Shown: positions 26,898 through 34,665 of the stretch, one piece after another
How positions within the stretch are numbered: the stretch's first letter is position 1
Layout: the number at the start of each line of letters is the position of its first letter
NCBI GenBank assembly: GCA_943371245.1
Contig: CALRTY020000009.1
Coordinates: 1-64,000 of the forward strand
DNA from: UBA5018 sp947463165
GTDB lineage: Bacteria; Cyanobacteriota; Cyanobacteriia; PCC-6307; Cyanobiaceae
Reading direction: 5' to 3'
DNA: 64,000 nucleotides
Notes under the pieces: model-generated
Seen by the model: only the letters and a program-made list of their open reading frames with translations
Database searches by the model: none
Told to the model about the DNA's origin: nothing
Made by a program: the position numbers and the translations under genes

Positions 26898-27685
26898 GAT
26901 GCTTCAGGCAGGAAGCCACTGCGCAGCAGCCGGAAGGCCCGGGGCGGCCGTTCCAGGTGGTATTCGCACCACAGCTCCACCAGATCCAGCAACCGCAACC
27001 ACACCGCCGGCGGCCCCATCAGCTCCCCATCGCGGCGCCTTGGCAGCACCGGCCGCAACAACCGCTGCAGCAGCGCCAATTCGGAAGCGTTCAGCGCCAG
27101 CTGGCAGCCCGGCACCGCGCCGATCACCAGCCCCTCCTCCGGCAGCAAACTGCAGCGCCATTGCCAGTCCCCCAGGGGGGGTGCCAGGGGTTCACCGCTG
27201 CGGGCGCAGCTGGCCAGGGGCAGGGCAAAGCCCCCCAGGGCCAACTGGTGCACCGCCCCCTGCACGGCGATGGCCAACAGCTCGGCATTGGCTCCCTTGT
27301 CTTGAACCAGCTGCTCCAGCCGGCCCAGCTGCATGGTGAGGTTGCCCAGCAAGCCCTCCACCGGATTGCCCACCGGCACCATGGCCAGGCTCAGCTCCGC
27401 CAGGGCCTGGGCTGCCGCCAGGCTCTCCAGCCGTTCGGCCAGCGGGGCGTAGTTGCGCAACACCCGCAGCTGCCGCACCCGCGCCAGCCCGCCAACTTTG
27501 CCGCCCACCTGCAGTTGCAGCTGGGCCAGGGGCACCGCCGCCGCCAGGCTGCTGTTCGGCCGGCGCGCCCCTGGCACCGCCAGGCGGGTGATGCCCTCGG
27601 CGTCGCTGAGCAGGGTGAGCAGCCGATCCTGTTCCCCCAGGGGCCTGCAGCTGAGCGCCAATCCCTGCAGCCGCCAATCAGGCAC
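26894..27685 (-). CDS. recO: DNA repair protein RecO
   Basis: 263 residues. N-terminal OB-fold (LQGLALSCRPLGEQDRLLTL LSD), central helical domain and a C-terminal region lacking the Cys4 zinc finger seen in some RecO proteins (only LASCARSGEPLAPP remains). RecO loads RecA on SSB-covered DNA with RecR and RecF. GTG start at 27685; it overlaps deoC by eight bases and the MFS gene by four, so the three genes form one tightly coupled run. Confidence 0.9.
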   Translation of the reverse strand: MPDWRLQGLALSCRPLGEQDRLLTLLSDAEGITRLAVPGARRPNSSLAAAVPLAQLQLQVGGKVGGLARVRQLRVLRNYAPLAERLESLAAAQALAELSLAMVPVGNPVEGLLGNLTMQLGRLEQLVQDKGANAELLAIAVQGAVHQLALGGFALPLASCARSGEPLAPPLGDWQWRCSLLPEEGLVIGAVPGCQLALNASELALLQRLLRPVLPRRRDGELMGPPAVWLRLLDLVELWCEYHLERPPRAFRLLRSGFLPEAS

Positions 27686-28358
27686 GGGAGCGCAGCGCCT
27701 GGATCAGGGCGACGCCGCGGCTGGTGCCCAACCTGATCGCCCCCGCCGCCACCAGCCCATAGGCCTGCTCCAAATCGGCGATGCCACCGGAGGCCTTCAC
27801 GGCGGCCCGACCCCGGGCCAGGCCGCACAGCTGGCTCACCTGCTCGGCGGTGACCGGCGCCCCGTAGCCGCTGCCGGTCTTGAGGAAGCGGGCGCCCACA
27901 TCGATGCTCACCTCCACCAGCAAGGCCAGGGCCTCCGGGTCGAGGCGGCCCACCTCCAGGATCACCTTCACCGGCAGGCCCAGCTCGCAGATGGGCGCCA
28001 GATCGGCCTGGAGGCTGGCGCTGTCCCGGTCGGCGAGGGCACCGAAATCGGGAACCACATCAAGTTCGTCGGCGCCGGCTGCTGCTGCTGCCTCCGCCTC
28101 GGCCCGCTTGATCGCCGCTGGCACCGCCCCGAAGGGGAAGCCCACCACGCCGATCAACAGGGGGCTGGCCCCCCTGCCAGCGCCCTGGAGCGGCAGCCGT
28201 TCCCGGGCCAGCGCCAGCCAGCGGGAGGCGACGCAGACGCCGGCAAAACCGAAGTGGCGGGCCTCGTCGCAGCAGCGCAGGATCGCCTGGCTGCCCTGGT
28301 GGGGATCCAGCAGGGCATGGTCGATCAGGGGGGCCAGGTCGGGGAGGTCTTGGCTCAC
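27678..28358 (-). CDS. deoC: Deoxyribose-phosphate aldolase
   Basis: 226-residue class I aldolase that splits deoxyribose 5-phosphate into glyceraldehyde 3-phosphate and acetaldehyde. Key segments: LIDHALLDPH, DELDVVPDFGAL, FLKTGSGYG with the Schiff-base Lys, and VKASGGIADLEQA with the second Lys. Normal length. Coupled upstream to lrtA (ATGA overlap at 28355) and downstream to recO. Confidence 0.94.
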   Translation of the reverse strand: MSQDLPDLAPLIDHALLDPHQGSQAILRCCDEARHFGFAGVCVASRWLALARERLPLQGAGRGASPLLIGVVGFPFGAVPAAIKRAEAEAAAAAGADELDVVPDFGALADRDSASLQADLAPICELGLPVKVILEVGRLDPEALALLVEVSIDVGARFLKTGSGYGAPVTAEQVSQLCGLARGRAAVKASGGIADLEQAYGLVAAGAIRLGTSRGVALIQALRSRA

Positions 28359-28939
28359 GCCTTGGCCTGAATCACACCGAAGCCACCATGATTGCGGCGA
28401 TAGGCCACCTGCAATTGGTTGGTTTCTTTATCGCGGAAAACATAAAAATCATGGTCGATCAGATCCAATTGATGCAGGGCATCATCGAGGCTCATCGCTG
28501 GCATATCGAAATACTTGCGCCGCACGCCGGGGCTGGGCAGCTCCGCTTGCAGCCCATCGGTGAGGCTGGCGCCAGGTGGCGGCAGGCTGGCGGCCCCCAG
28601 CTCCTCATCGCGGGCCGAGCGATGCACGGGCCCCTGCTGGGAATCCAGCAGGCGCTCCTTATAGCGATTCAACTGGCGAGTTAATTTATTGGCCACCAGA
28701 TCGATGCTGGCGTAGAGATTTTCGCTTCTCTCCTGGGCGCGTATAACGGTGCCGTTGGCATACATCGTGACCTCGACAATTTGCTGGGGCACGCTCGGGT
28801 TGCGAGCCACAGACAAGTGCACATCAGCTTCCTTGACCAGGCCTTCGTGGTTGGTGATGGCGCGGGTGAGCTTGGTTTCGGTGTATTCCCGGATCGCCGG
28901 GGTCACGTCAAGATTGCGGCCGTGGATGAGCAGTTTCAT
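28355..28939 (-). CDS. hpf: Long ribosome hibernation-promoting factor LrtA
   Basis: 194 residues from ATG 28939 (MKLLIHGRNLDVTPAIREYT); a longer open frame upstream is not coding by composition. The N-terminal ribosome-binding domain (LTRAITNHEGLVKEADVHLS, basic RQLNRYKERL) is joined by a linker to the C-terminal dimerisation domain (KYFDMPAMSLDDALHQLDL, DFYVFRDKETNQLQV). In cyanobacteria this is LrtA, whose transcript is stabilised in the dark. It inactivates 70S ribosomes as 100S dimers. Divergent from lipB with only 48 bases between, so its leader must overlap lipB. Coupled to deoC. Confidence 0.93.
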   Translation of the reverse strand: MKLLIHGRNLDVTPAIREYTETKLTRAITNHEGLVKEADVHLSVARNPSVPQQIVEVTMYANGTVIRAQERSENLYASIDLVANKLTRQLNRYKERLLDSQQGPVHRSARDEELGAASLPPPGASLTDGLQAELPSPGVRRKYFDMPAMSLDDALHQLDLIDHDFYVFRDKETNQLQVAYRRNHGGFGVIQAKA

Positions 28940-28987
28940 CAGATGGCAACCGCCTCCGGTGCAGTGGCCCTCCAACGCTAGGGAAAC

Positions 28988-29674
28988 TTGTCCGTGGGTT
29001 CTCAGCTCGATGCAATCCTTTTTGAATTCGAGCGGCTGGTGCCGTTCGAGCGGGGCTGGCATGCCCAGCGGCAGCTGCAGCAGCGGCTTTTGCTGCAACC
29101 AGAAGGCCCCGATGCCGTAATCCTGTTGCAGCACGAGCCCTGCTACACCCTCGGCCGTGGCGCCGACCCAGGCTTTTTGCGCTTTGATGCCGCCAATCCA
29201 CCCCTGCCCCTGCACCGCATCGACCGGGGCGGCGAGGTTACCCACCACTGCCCGGGCCAGCTGGTGCTCTACCCGGTGCTGAACCTGCAGCGCCATGGCG
29301 CTGATCTGCACCTATACCTGCGGCAATTGGAACAGGTGGTCATTGATCTGCTGGCCGAATACGGCCTGGCCGCCGAACGGCTGGCCGGCCTCACCGGCGT
29401 CTGGCTGGAGGGGCACAAGCTGGCGGCCATCGGCGTGGGGGCCAAGCGCTGGATCAGCCAGCACGGCCTGGCCCTGAATGTGGACTGCGATTTGGCTGGC
29501 TTCTCCCAGGTGGTGCCCTGCGGTCTGGCCGATCGGCCGGTGGGGCGACTGCTCGACTGGCGGCCCCAGCTCTCCGCCGCCGCCGTGGCGCCACGGCTGC
29601 TGGAGGTGTTTGCCGATCGCTTTGGCCTTGTCCTGAGGGCCCCGGAGCCCCAGGAACAGCTGCAGGGGTGGTAA
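28988..29674 (+). CDS. lipB: Octanoyl-ACP:protein N-octanoyltransferase
   Basis: 228 residues; transfers octanoyl groups from ACP to lipoyl domains such as that of PdhC encoded nearby. Signatures: LLQHEPCYTLGRGA, RGGEVTHHCPGQLVLYPVLN, the catalytic Lys in GHKLAAIGVGAKRW and the catalytic Cys in VPCGLADRPV. Start TTG at 28988 (no ATG available before the conserved region). Its stop is overlapped by the start of the acyl-activating enzyme gene. Confidence 0.93.
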   Translation: MSVGSQLDAILFEFERLVPFERGWHAQRQLQQRLLLQPEGPDAVILLQHEPCYTLGRGADPGFLRFDAANPPLPLHRIDRGGEVTHHCPGQLVLYPVLNLQRHGADLHLYLRQLEQVVIDLLAEYGLAAERLAGLTGVWLEGHKLAAIGVGAKRWISQHGLALNVDCDLAGFSQVVPCGLADRPVGRLLDWRPQLSAAAVAPRLLEVFADRFGLVLRAPEPQEQLQGW

Positions 29675-31785
29675 GCCTGGGGCGAGTGTCGCGTGCTCCC
29701 GTGTCTGCCGCCAGCCCCGCCGAGATCCCCTGGCCCACCACCGCTGCGGACCGCCAGGCCCTGGCCCAGCGCAGCGACTGGAGTGGTATCAGCGGCCTGG
29801 AGCAACTCTGGGAGCCCCTGGCGGGGCTTTACGGAGATTCCCCGGCCCTGGACGCCCCCCACGCCCGCCCGGCGGTGCGGCTCAGCTTTCGCCAACTGCA
29901 CCAAGGCATCGAGACAGCTGCCGCCGGCTTTGCGGCCCTGGGGGTACGGCCGGGGGAGGTGGTGGCCCTGTTCGCCGAAAATGGCCCCCGCTGGCTGCTG
30001 GCAGACCAGGGGCTGATGCGCCTGGGGGCAGCTGATGCGGTGCGCGGTAGCGCCGCACCGGTGGAGGAATTGCGTTACATCCTGCGCGATTGCGGCGCCG
30101 TGGCCCTGGTGGTGGAATCTGCCTCCCTGCTGGAGAAATTGGCCCTGGCCAGCCAGCCGGCTGGCCCCCTGCGCCTGGTGGTGGTGCTGGAGGGGGAGCG
30201 CGGCGATGCAGCCGTTGCCGGGGCGGCTGAACAGGCTGACGTCTCTACTGAACAGGCTGATGCCGCTAATGGAACGGCACCAACCCTGGCCAGCTGGGCT
30301 GAACTGCTGGCCCTTGGAGAAGCGGCTCTGGCCAGCCCGGGGGCGACAACCCCCTGGCCGGCGGCCGATCCCAGCCGCATCGCCACGATCCTCTACACCT
30401 CCGGCACCACCGGCGAACCCAAGGGGGTACCGCTCAGCCACGCCAACCTGCTGCATCAGCTGCGCTGCCTCGGGGTGGCGGTGCAACCCAACCCCGGTGA
30501 TCGAGTGGTGAGCGTGCTGCCGATCTGGCATGCCTATGAGCGCAGCGCTGAATACTTCCTGCTGGCCTGTGGCTGCCACCAGACCTACACAAACCTCAAG
30601 CAGATGAGGGCAGACCTGGGCCGGGTGCGGCCCCAGTACCTGATCAGCGTGCCAAGGCTGTGGGAGGCGCTGCTGGGGGGCTTCGAGGACGCCCTGGCCG
30701 CCATGGCCAGTCGCCGGCAACTGCTCATCCGCGCCGCCCTGGCGAATAGCCGCGCCTACTGCCTGCGGCGGCGCCAGGGTCTCGATCTCACCCTGGTGCC
30801 CGAGCAGCCGCCCCAACGGCTGCTGGCCGCACTGGAAGCGGCTTTGCGCTGGCCCCTGCATCGGTTGGCGACAGCCCTGATCTGGCCCCAGGTGCGCAAG
30901 CAGTTGGTGGGCGGCGAGCTGCGCCTGGCCATCAGTGGCGGCGGCGCCCTGGCGATTCACGTGGATGGTTTTTTCGAGGCGATTGGCATTGAGTTGCTGG
31001 TGGGCTACGGCCTCACCGAGACCAGTCCGGTGCTCACCTGTCGCCGCCGCTGGGCCAACCGGCGCGGTAGCGCCGGCCAACCGCTGCCTGGCACCGCCAT
31101 CAAAGTTGTGGATCCCGACAGCCGCAGCCCCCTGCCCCAGGGCGGTCGGGGCCTGGTGCTGGCCAAAGGTCCCCAGGTGATGACGGGCTACTGGCACAAG
31201 CCAGAGGCCACGGCCAAAGCGCTCGATGCCGAGGGCTGGTTTGACACCGGCGATCTCGGCTATCTGCTGGCCGATGGCTCCCTGGTGCTGAGCGGCCGGG
31301 CCAAGGACACGATCGTGCTCAGCAGCGGCGAGAACATCGAACCAGGGCCGTTGGAAGAGTGTTTGGTGGCCTGCTCGCTGGTGGAGCAGGTGATGCTGGT
31401 GGGCCAAGACCGCAAGTCGCTGGGGGCCCTGGTGGTGCCTCGGCCCGAGGCGTTACAGGCCTACGCCCACGAGCTGGGGCTGCAGTTGCCCCCAAACCTG
31501 GCCGAGTCAGCCCAGGCACTAGGCACAGCCTCGTCAGACTCAGCTTCCCCAATTAACCCCGCCTCAGACACCGCCGCCCTGTACAAGGCGATCACCAGCC
31601 GGCTTAACCGCCGCCTGGCGGCCCGGCCCGGTGGTCGCGCCGAGGAGCGGCTGGCAGGGGTGGCCCTGGTGCAGCCCTTCAGCCTGGAGAACGGGCTGCT
31701 CACCCAAACCTTGAAGCAGCGTCGCGATCGCATTGCCAGCCGCGATGCCGCCGCCATCGACTCCATCTACGCCCCTCGCGCATAG
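29668..31785 (+). CDS. aas: Long-chain acyl-ACP/CoA synthetase
   Basis: 705-residue AMP-forming enzyme. The P-loop signature is ILYTSGTTGEPKGVPLSHAN; VGYGLTETSPVL and the hinge TGDLGYLLADGSLVLSGRAKD complete the ANL fold. In cyanobacteria this single gene (equivalent to slr1609) activates free fatty acids onto ACP for recycling into membrane lipids. The start is GTG 29668, overlapping lipB by seven bases. Residues about 181-212 hold an insert with a repeated EQAD (EQADVSTEQADAANGTAP) that comes from a duplicated GAACAGGCTGA and lies on a surface loop of the N-terminal domain. Confidence 0.9.
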   Translation: MVSLGRVSRAPVSAASPAEIPWPTTAADRQALAQRSDWSGISGLEQLWEPLAGLYGDSPALDAPHARPAVRLSFRQLHQGIETAAAGFAALGVRPGEVVALFAENGPRWLLADQGLMRLGAADAVRGSAAPVEELRYILRDCGAVALVVESASLLEKLALASQPAGPLRLVVVLEGERGDAAVAGAAEQADVSTEQADAANGTAPTLASWAELLALGEAALASPGATTPWPAADPSRIATILYTSGTTGEPKGVPLSHANLLHQLRCLGVAVQPNPGDRVVSVLPIWHAYERSAEYFLLACGCHQTYTNLKQMRADLGRVRPQYLISVPRLWEALLGGFEDALAAMASRRQLLIRAALANSRAYCLRRRQGLDLTLVPEQPPQRLLAALEAALRWPLHRLATALIWPQVRKQLVGGELRLAISGGGALAIHVDGFFEAIGIELLVGYGLTETSPVLTCRRRWANRRGSAGQPLPGTAIKVVDPDSRSPLPQGGRGLVLAKGPQVMTGYWHKPEATAKALDAEGWFDTGDLGYLLADGSLVLSGRAKDTIVLSSGENIEPGPLEECLVACSLVEQVMLVGQDRKSLGALVVPRPEALQAYAHELGLQLPPNLAESAQALGTASSDSASPINPASDTAALYKAITSRLNRRLAARPGGRAEERLAGVALVQPFSLENGLLTQTLKQRRDRIASRDAAAIDSIYAPRA

Positions 31786-31843
31786 GGCTTGTGCTTGCTG
31801 GCGGTCGCTCGGGCTGTCAGCTTGGGCAGGATTACTAACTTCC

Positions 31844-32287
31844 ATGGCCAACGGCATGCTCACGATCAAGCGCAGCATCACAGTGCGCGCCGTAGTCACA
31901 CCCCGCTGGAAGGAGGAGGCCGAACGGGAGCTGAGCAGCGCCGTCAGCAACAGCGACGCTCAGCTGGCCCAGCTGGAGCAGGAGGGCCAGCAGCTGATCG
32001 ATGAAATCCGTCGCCAGAGCGCCAACCCCCTCGATCCGCGGGTGCAGGACCAGGTGATCGGCGTGCAACAACAGGTGGCCACCAAGCGGGCCGAACTGGA
32101 GGAGCAAAAGCGCCAGCTGCTGGAGCAGCAACGCCAGGTGCGAGATCTGGAGTTGGAGGAGGTGGTGGAGCAGGGCCAGCTGGAGAGCTTCTGCGAAGTG
32201 GCAGTAGGCGATAACCTGGTACAAAAATTACAGGCGTCTTTGCTAGTTCGCGATGGCGTAATCGAGGCTATCGAAGACGGTCTATGA
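31844..32287 (+). CDS. YlqD-family coiled-coil protein
   Basis: 147 residues from ATG 31844 (MANGMLTIKRSITVRAVVTP). The middle is a long charged coiled coil (EEKRQLLEQQRQVRDLELEE type) and the end is a small globular tail with NLVQKLQASLLVRDGVIEAIEDGL. YlqD proteins are small and uncharacterised; they occur in Firmicutes and cyanobacteria. Its tail-coding sequence recurs twice more downstream (32292-32471), most unusually. 58 bases separate it from aas. Confidence 0.8.
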   Translation: MANGMLTIKRSITVRAVVTPRWKEEAERELSSAVSNSDAQLAQLEQEGQQLIDEIRRQSANPLDPRVQDQVIGVQQQVATKRAELEEQKRQLLEQQRQVRDLELEEVVEQGQLESFCEVAVGDNLVQKLQASLLVRDGVIEAIEDGL

Positions 32288-32291
32288 CTAG

Positions 32292-32471
32292 TGACAAAAA
32301 CTACAGTCGTCATTGCTAGTGCGCGACGGTGTGATCGAAGCGATCGAAGATGGTGAATAATTAGCGGATAACCCAACTGATTTCGCATGGTTGGCGCAAT
32401 AAACATTAGCAAAAAAAATGCAATTATCATTGCTGGTGCTTCACGGCCTGATCGAAGCCATCGAAGATTGA
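32292..32471 (+). repeat. Two extra partial copies of the ylqD 3' end
   Basis: Copy 2 (32295-32360) reads QKLQSSLLVRDGVIEAIEDGE then stop, against QKLQASLLVRDGVIEAIEDGL in the gene (32222-32284). The DNA differs at about ten places, almost all synonymous third positions. Copy 3 (about 32409-32471) reads KMQLSLLVLHGLIEAIED then stop. Both lie in other frames than the gene and have no start codon; copy 2 is preceded by an in-frame TGA. They look like the surviving tails of deleted ylqD paralogues. Confidence 0.8.
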
Positions 32472-32610
32472 AGATGATTTATCTCTAGCTGCCTAATTTG
32501 CTATTTTTGTTTGGGTGGCAAAAGTAATTGGCGGCAAAATGTTTGCAAAATGTTGACAAGTTGTCGGCTAAATACATTTAGCCCAATAAATCGCAGATTA
32601 AAACCAGCCG

Positions 32611-32638
32611 GAAGGGTGGCCCTATGCAGCCACCCTTC
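32611..32638 (+). terminator. Rho-independent terminator after the ylqD region
   Basis: GAAGGGTGG (32611-32619) and CCACCCTTC (32630-32638) form a perfect 9-base stem with a 10-base loop, followed by ATTAATTTT. It lies between ylqD and pdhC and would end the lipB-aas-ylqD transcript. Confidence 0.75.
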
Positions 32639-32779
32639 ATTAATTTTGGCTGCTTTTGAAGTAGCCCAGGTGCCCTTCCTGGCAGGTAAGCCTGAGAAAA
32701 AGCGGCTTTCGGCTGTTGAGGCTGCTGCTGAGGCTGATGGGCCTCGTAAAATGCAGCACAATTAAGACGCAGCCCTCCG

Positions 32780-34189
32780 TTGGCCACCCACGACATCTTC
32801 ATGCCGGCCCTGTCCTCCACCATGACGGAGGGCAAGATCGTGGAGTGGCTCAAGCAACCCGGCCAGCGGGTGGAAAGGGGCGATTCGGTGCTGGTGGTGG
32901 AATCAGACAAGGCCGACATGGATGTGGAGGCCTTCCATGGCGGCTTCTTGGCTGCGGTGCTGATGCCCGCCGGCGGCACCGCACCGGTGGGAGAGACCAT
33001 CGGCCTGATCGTGGACAGCGAGGCCGAAATCGCTGCCGCCGCCGCGAATGCACCCGCAGCAGCCCCCGCCGCCACTGCTCCCGCCGCCACTGCTCCCGCC
33101 GCCACTGCGCCGGCAAGTCCAGCCCCCAGCCCAGCCCCAGCTCCCACCGCCCTGGTGGTTGCCGCCCCGGTGGTCGCCACCCCAGTGGTAGCTCCCCCGG
33201 CCGTGGCGCCGGCGCCAGCCGCTGTCGCTAGCAATGGCGGCCGGGTGGTGGCATCGCCGCGGGCCAAGAAACTGGCCAGCCAACTGGGGGTGGTGCTGGA
33301 GGGACTGCAGGGCAGTGGCCCCCATGGCCGCATTCAGGCGGAAGATGTGCTGGCCGCCGGCGGCCAGCCGATCAGCGTTCCCCGGGTGGCGGAAGGCAGT
33401 GGGCCAGCGGTGGCTGCCGTCGCTAGCGCCAGCAACGGCGCCGCCGCTACTACCGCCGCCAGTCCCGCAGCGCCAGCCGCCCCTGCCGCTCCGCTGGGTC
33501 AGGCCTTTGGCCGGCCAGGCGAAACCGTGGCTTTCAACACCCTGCAGCAGGCGGTGAACCGCAGCATGGTCGCCAGCCTGACGGCGCCCTGCTTCCACGT
33601 GGGCTACACAATTACCACTGATAAACTGGATGCATTCTATAAAAAAGTGAAGGGCAAGGGGGTCACGATGACGGCCCTGCTGGCCAAGGCTGTGGGGGTG
33701 GTGCTGGCTCGCCATCCCCAGGTGAATGCCACCACCACCGAAGCCGGCATGCTCTATCCCGCCGCCGTGAATGTGGCCGTGGCCGTGGCTATGGAGGACG
33801 GTGGATTGATCACACCGGTGCTGGCCAATACCGACAGCACTGATATTTATTCCCTGGCGCGTAACTGGGCTGATCTGGTGGCTCGCGCCCGCAGCAAGCA
33901 ACTAAAGCCAGAGGAGTACAGCACCGGCACCTTCACCCTCTCAAACCTGGGGATGTTTGGCGTGGATCGCTTTGATGCAATTTTGCCGCCGGGCACCGGC
34001 GCCATCCTGGCCGTCGCCGCCTCGCGTCCCACGGTGGTGGCCGCCAAGGATGGTTCGATTTCGGTTAAAAATCAGATGCAGGTGAACCTCACCTGTGACC
34101 ACCGCACCATCTACGGAGCCCATGCCGCCGCTTTCCTCAAGGATCTGGCCCAGTTGATTGAGACTGCACCCGAAAGCCTTGCTTTCTAA
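32780..34189 (+). CDS. pdhC: Pyruvate dehydrogenase E2, dihydrolipoamide acetyltransferase
   Basis: 469 residues. Lipoyl domain (residues 1-80) with the lipoylated Lys in VVESDKADMDVEAF; Ala/Pro linker containing three perfect 15-base repeats encoding PAATA; peripheral subunit-binding domain (about 154-195, VVASPRAKKLASQLGV...GSGPHGRI); second Ala-rich linker; catalytic domain ending with LTCDHRTIYGAHAAAF, the cyanobacterial/plastid form of the HxxxD motif. It transfers acetyl groups from E1 to CoA. Start is TTG 32780; no ATG exists before the lipoyl domain. LipB for its lipoylation is encoded 3 kb upstream. Confidence 0.94.
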   Translation: MATHDIFMPALSSTMTEGKIVEWLKQPGQRVERGDSVLVVESDKADMDVEAFHGGFLAAVLMPAGGTAPVGETIGLIVDSEAEIAAAAANAPAAAPAATAPAATAPAATAPASPAPSPAPAPTALVVAAPVVATPVVAPPAVAPAPAAVASNGGRVVASPRAKKLASQLGVVLEGLQGSGPHGRIQAEDVLAAGGQPISVPRVAEGSGPAVAAVASASNGAAATTAASPAAPAAPAAPLGQAFGRPGETVAFNTLQQAVNRSMVASLTAPCFHVGYTITTDKLDAFYKKVKGKGVTMTALLAKAVGVVLARHPQVNATTTEAGMLYPAAVNVAVAVAMEDGGLITPVLANTDSTDIYSLARNWADLVARARSKQLKPEEYSTGTFTLSNLGMFGVDRFDAILPPGTGAILAVAASRPTVVAAKDGSISVKNQMQVNLTCDHRTIYGAHAAAFLKDLAQLIETAPESLAF

Positions 34190-34665
34190 AAAATAGCTGA
34201 TTTCGGCTAGGCGCCAGGGCCTCATATTTGCTTGGCCGGTGGGTTGTTTAATAGTTATGCTGGAAGTTTATTCGGTGATCAGCCGGAGATTAGCGCGGTA
34301 GTTAGTGTGGCATTTACCCAGGGAATTTCTGAAGACCGAGATTAAGCCCAATGTAGTCGAGATGCCGCAATGGATATCAGCTGGCTGGGGCGACAAAATG
34401 GCCTTTGTTCAGACCATCCTTTATGGTTACTCTGGTATTGGTAGGGCTTCTCGGCTCATGGGTTCGCTGAGATCTGGGATTTTGCCTGGCGCTAGATAGT
34501 CGCCAGTCCAACGCCTTTAACTTCTATGGTTGATTTTTTTCTCGAAGCTCCCATCCCCGCAGGTTGGGTCATGCCTTTCCCGGCTTCCCTTGCTAGTCAA
34601 CGCAAGTGAATAACTGTTAGCTTTGACCGCTGCAGCCGCCAAGCTCTTAATTGGCGCTATCCGAG
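34190..34665. other. Spacer between pdhC and queA
   Basis: 476 bases with lower GC than the flanks. It contains the second copy of the 25-base repeat (34360-34384, see 22060). A 64-codon plus-strand ORF at 34305-34499 includes that repeat (EMPQWISAGWGDKMAF) but has no recognised family. No strong terminator or tRNA-like fold is seen. Confidence 0.5.
34360..34384. repeat. 25-base repeat, first copy at 22060
   Basis: Matches 22060-22084 at 23 of 25 positions, same strand. It lies in an AT-richer spacer and not in any supported gene. See the entry at 22060. Confidence 0.55.

Noticed and set aside
29269..31407. 712-codon minus-strand open frame
   Set aside because: It lies fully antisense to aas and lipB, has a His/Gln/Pro-rich unnatural composition and no motifs; it is a high-GC shadow.
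34305..34499. 64-codon ORF in the pdhC-queA spacer
   Set aside because: No recognised family; only the 25-base repeat region looks meaningful, so it was kept as a repeat rather than a gene.
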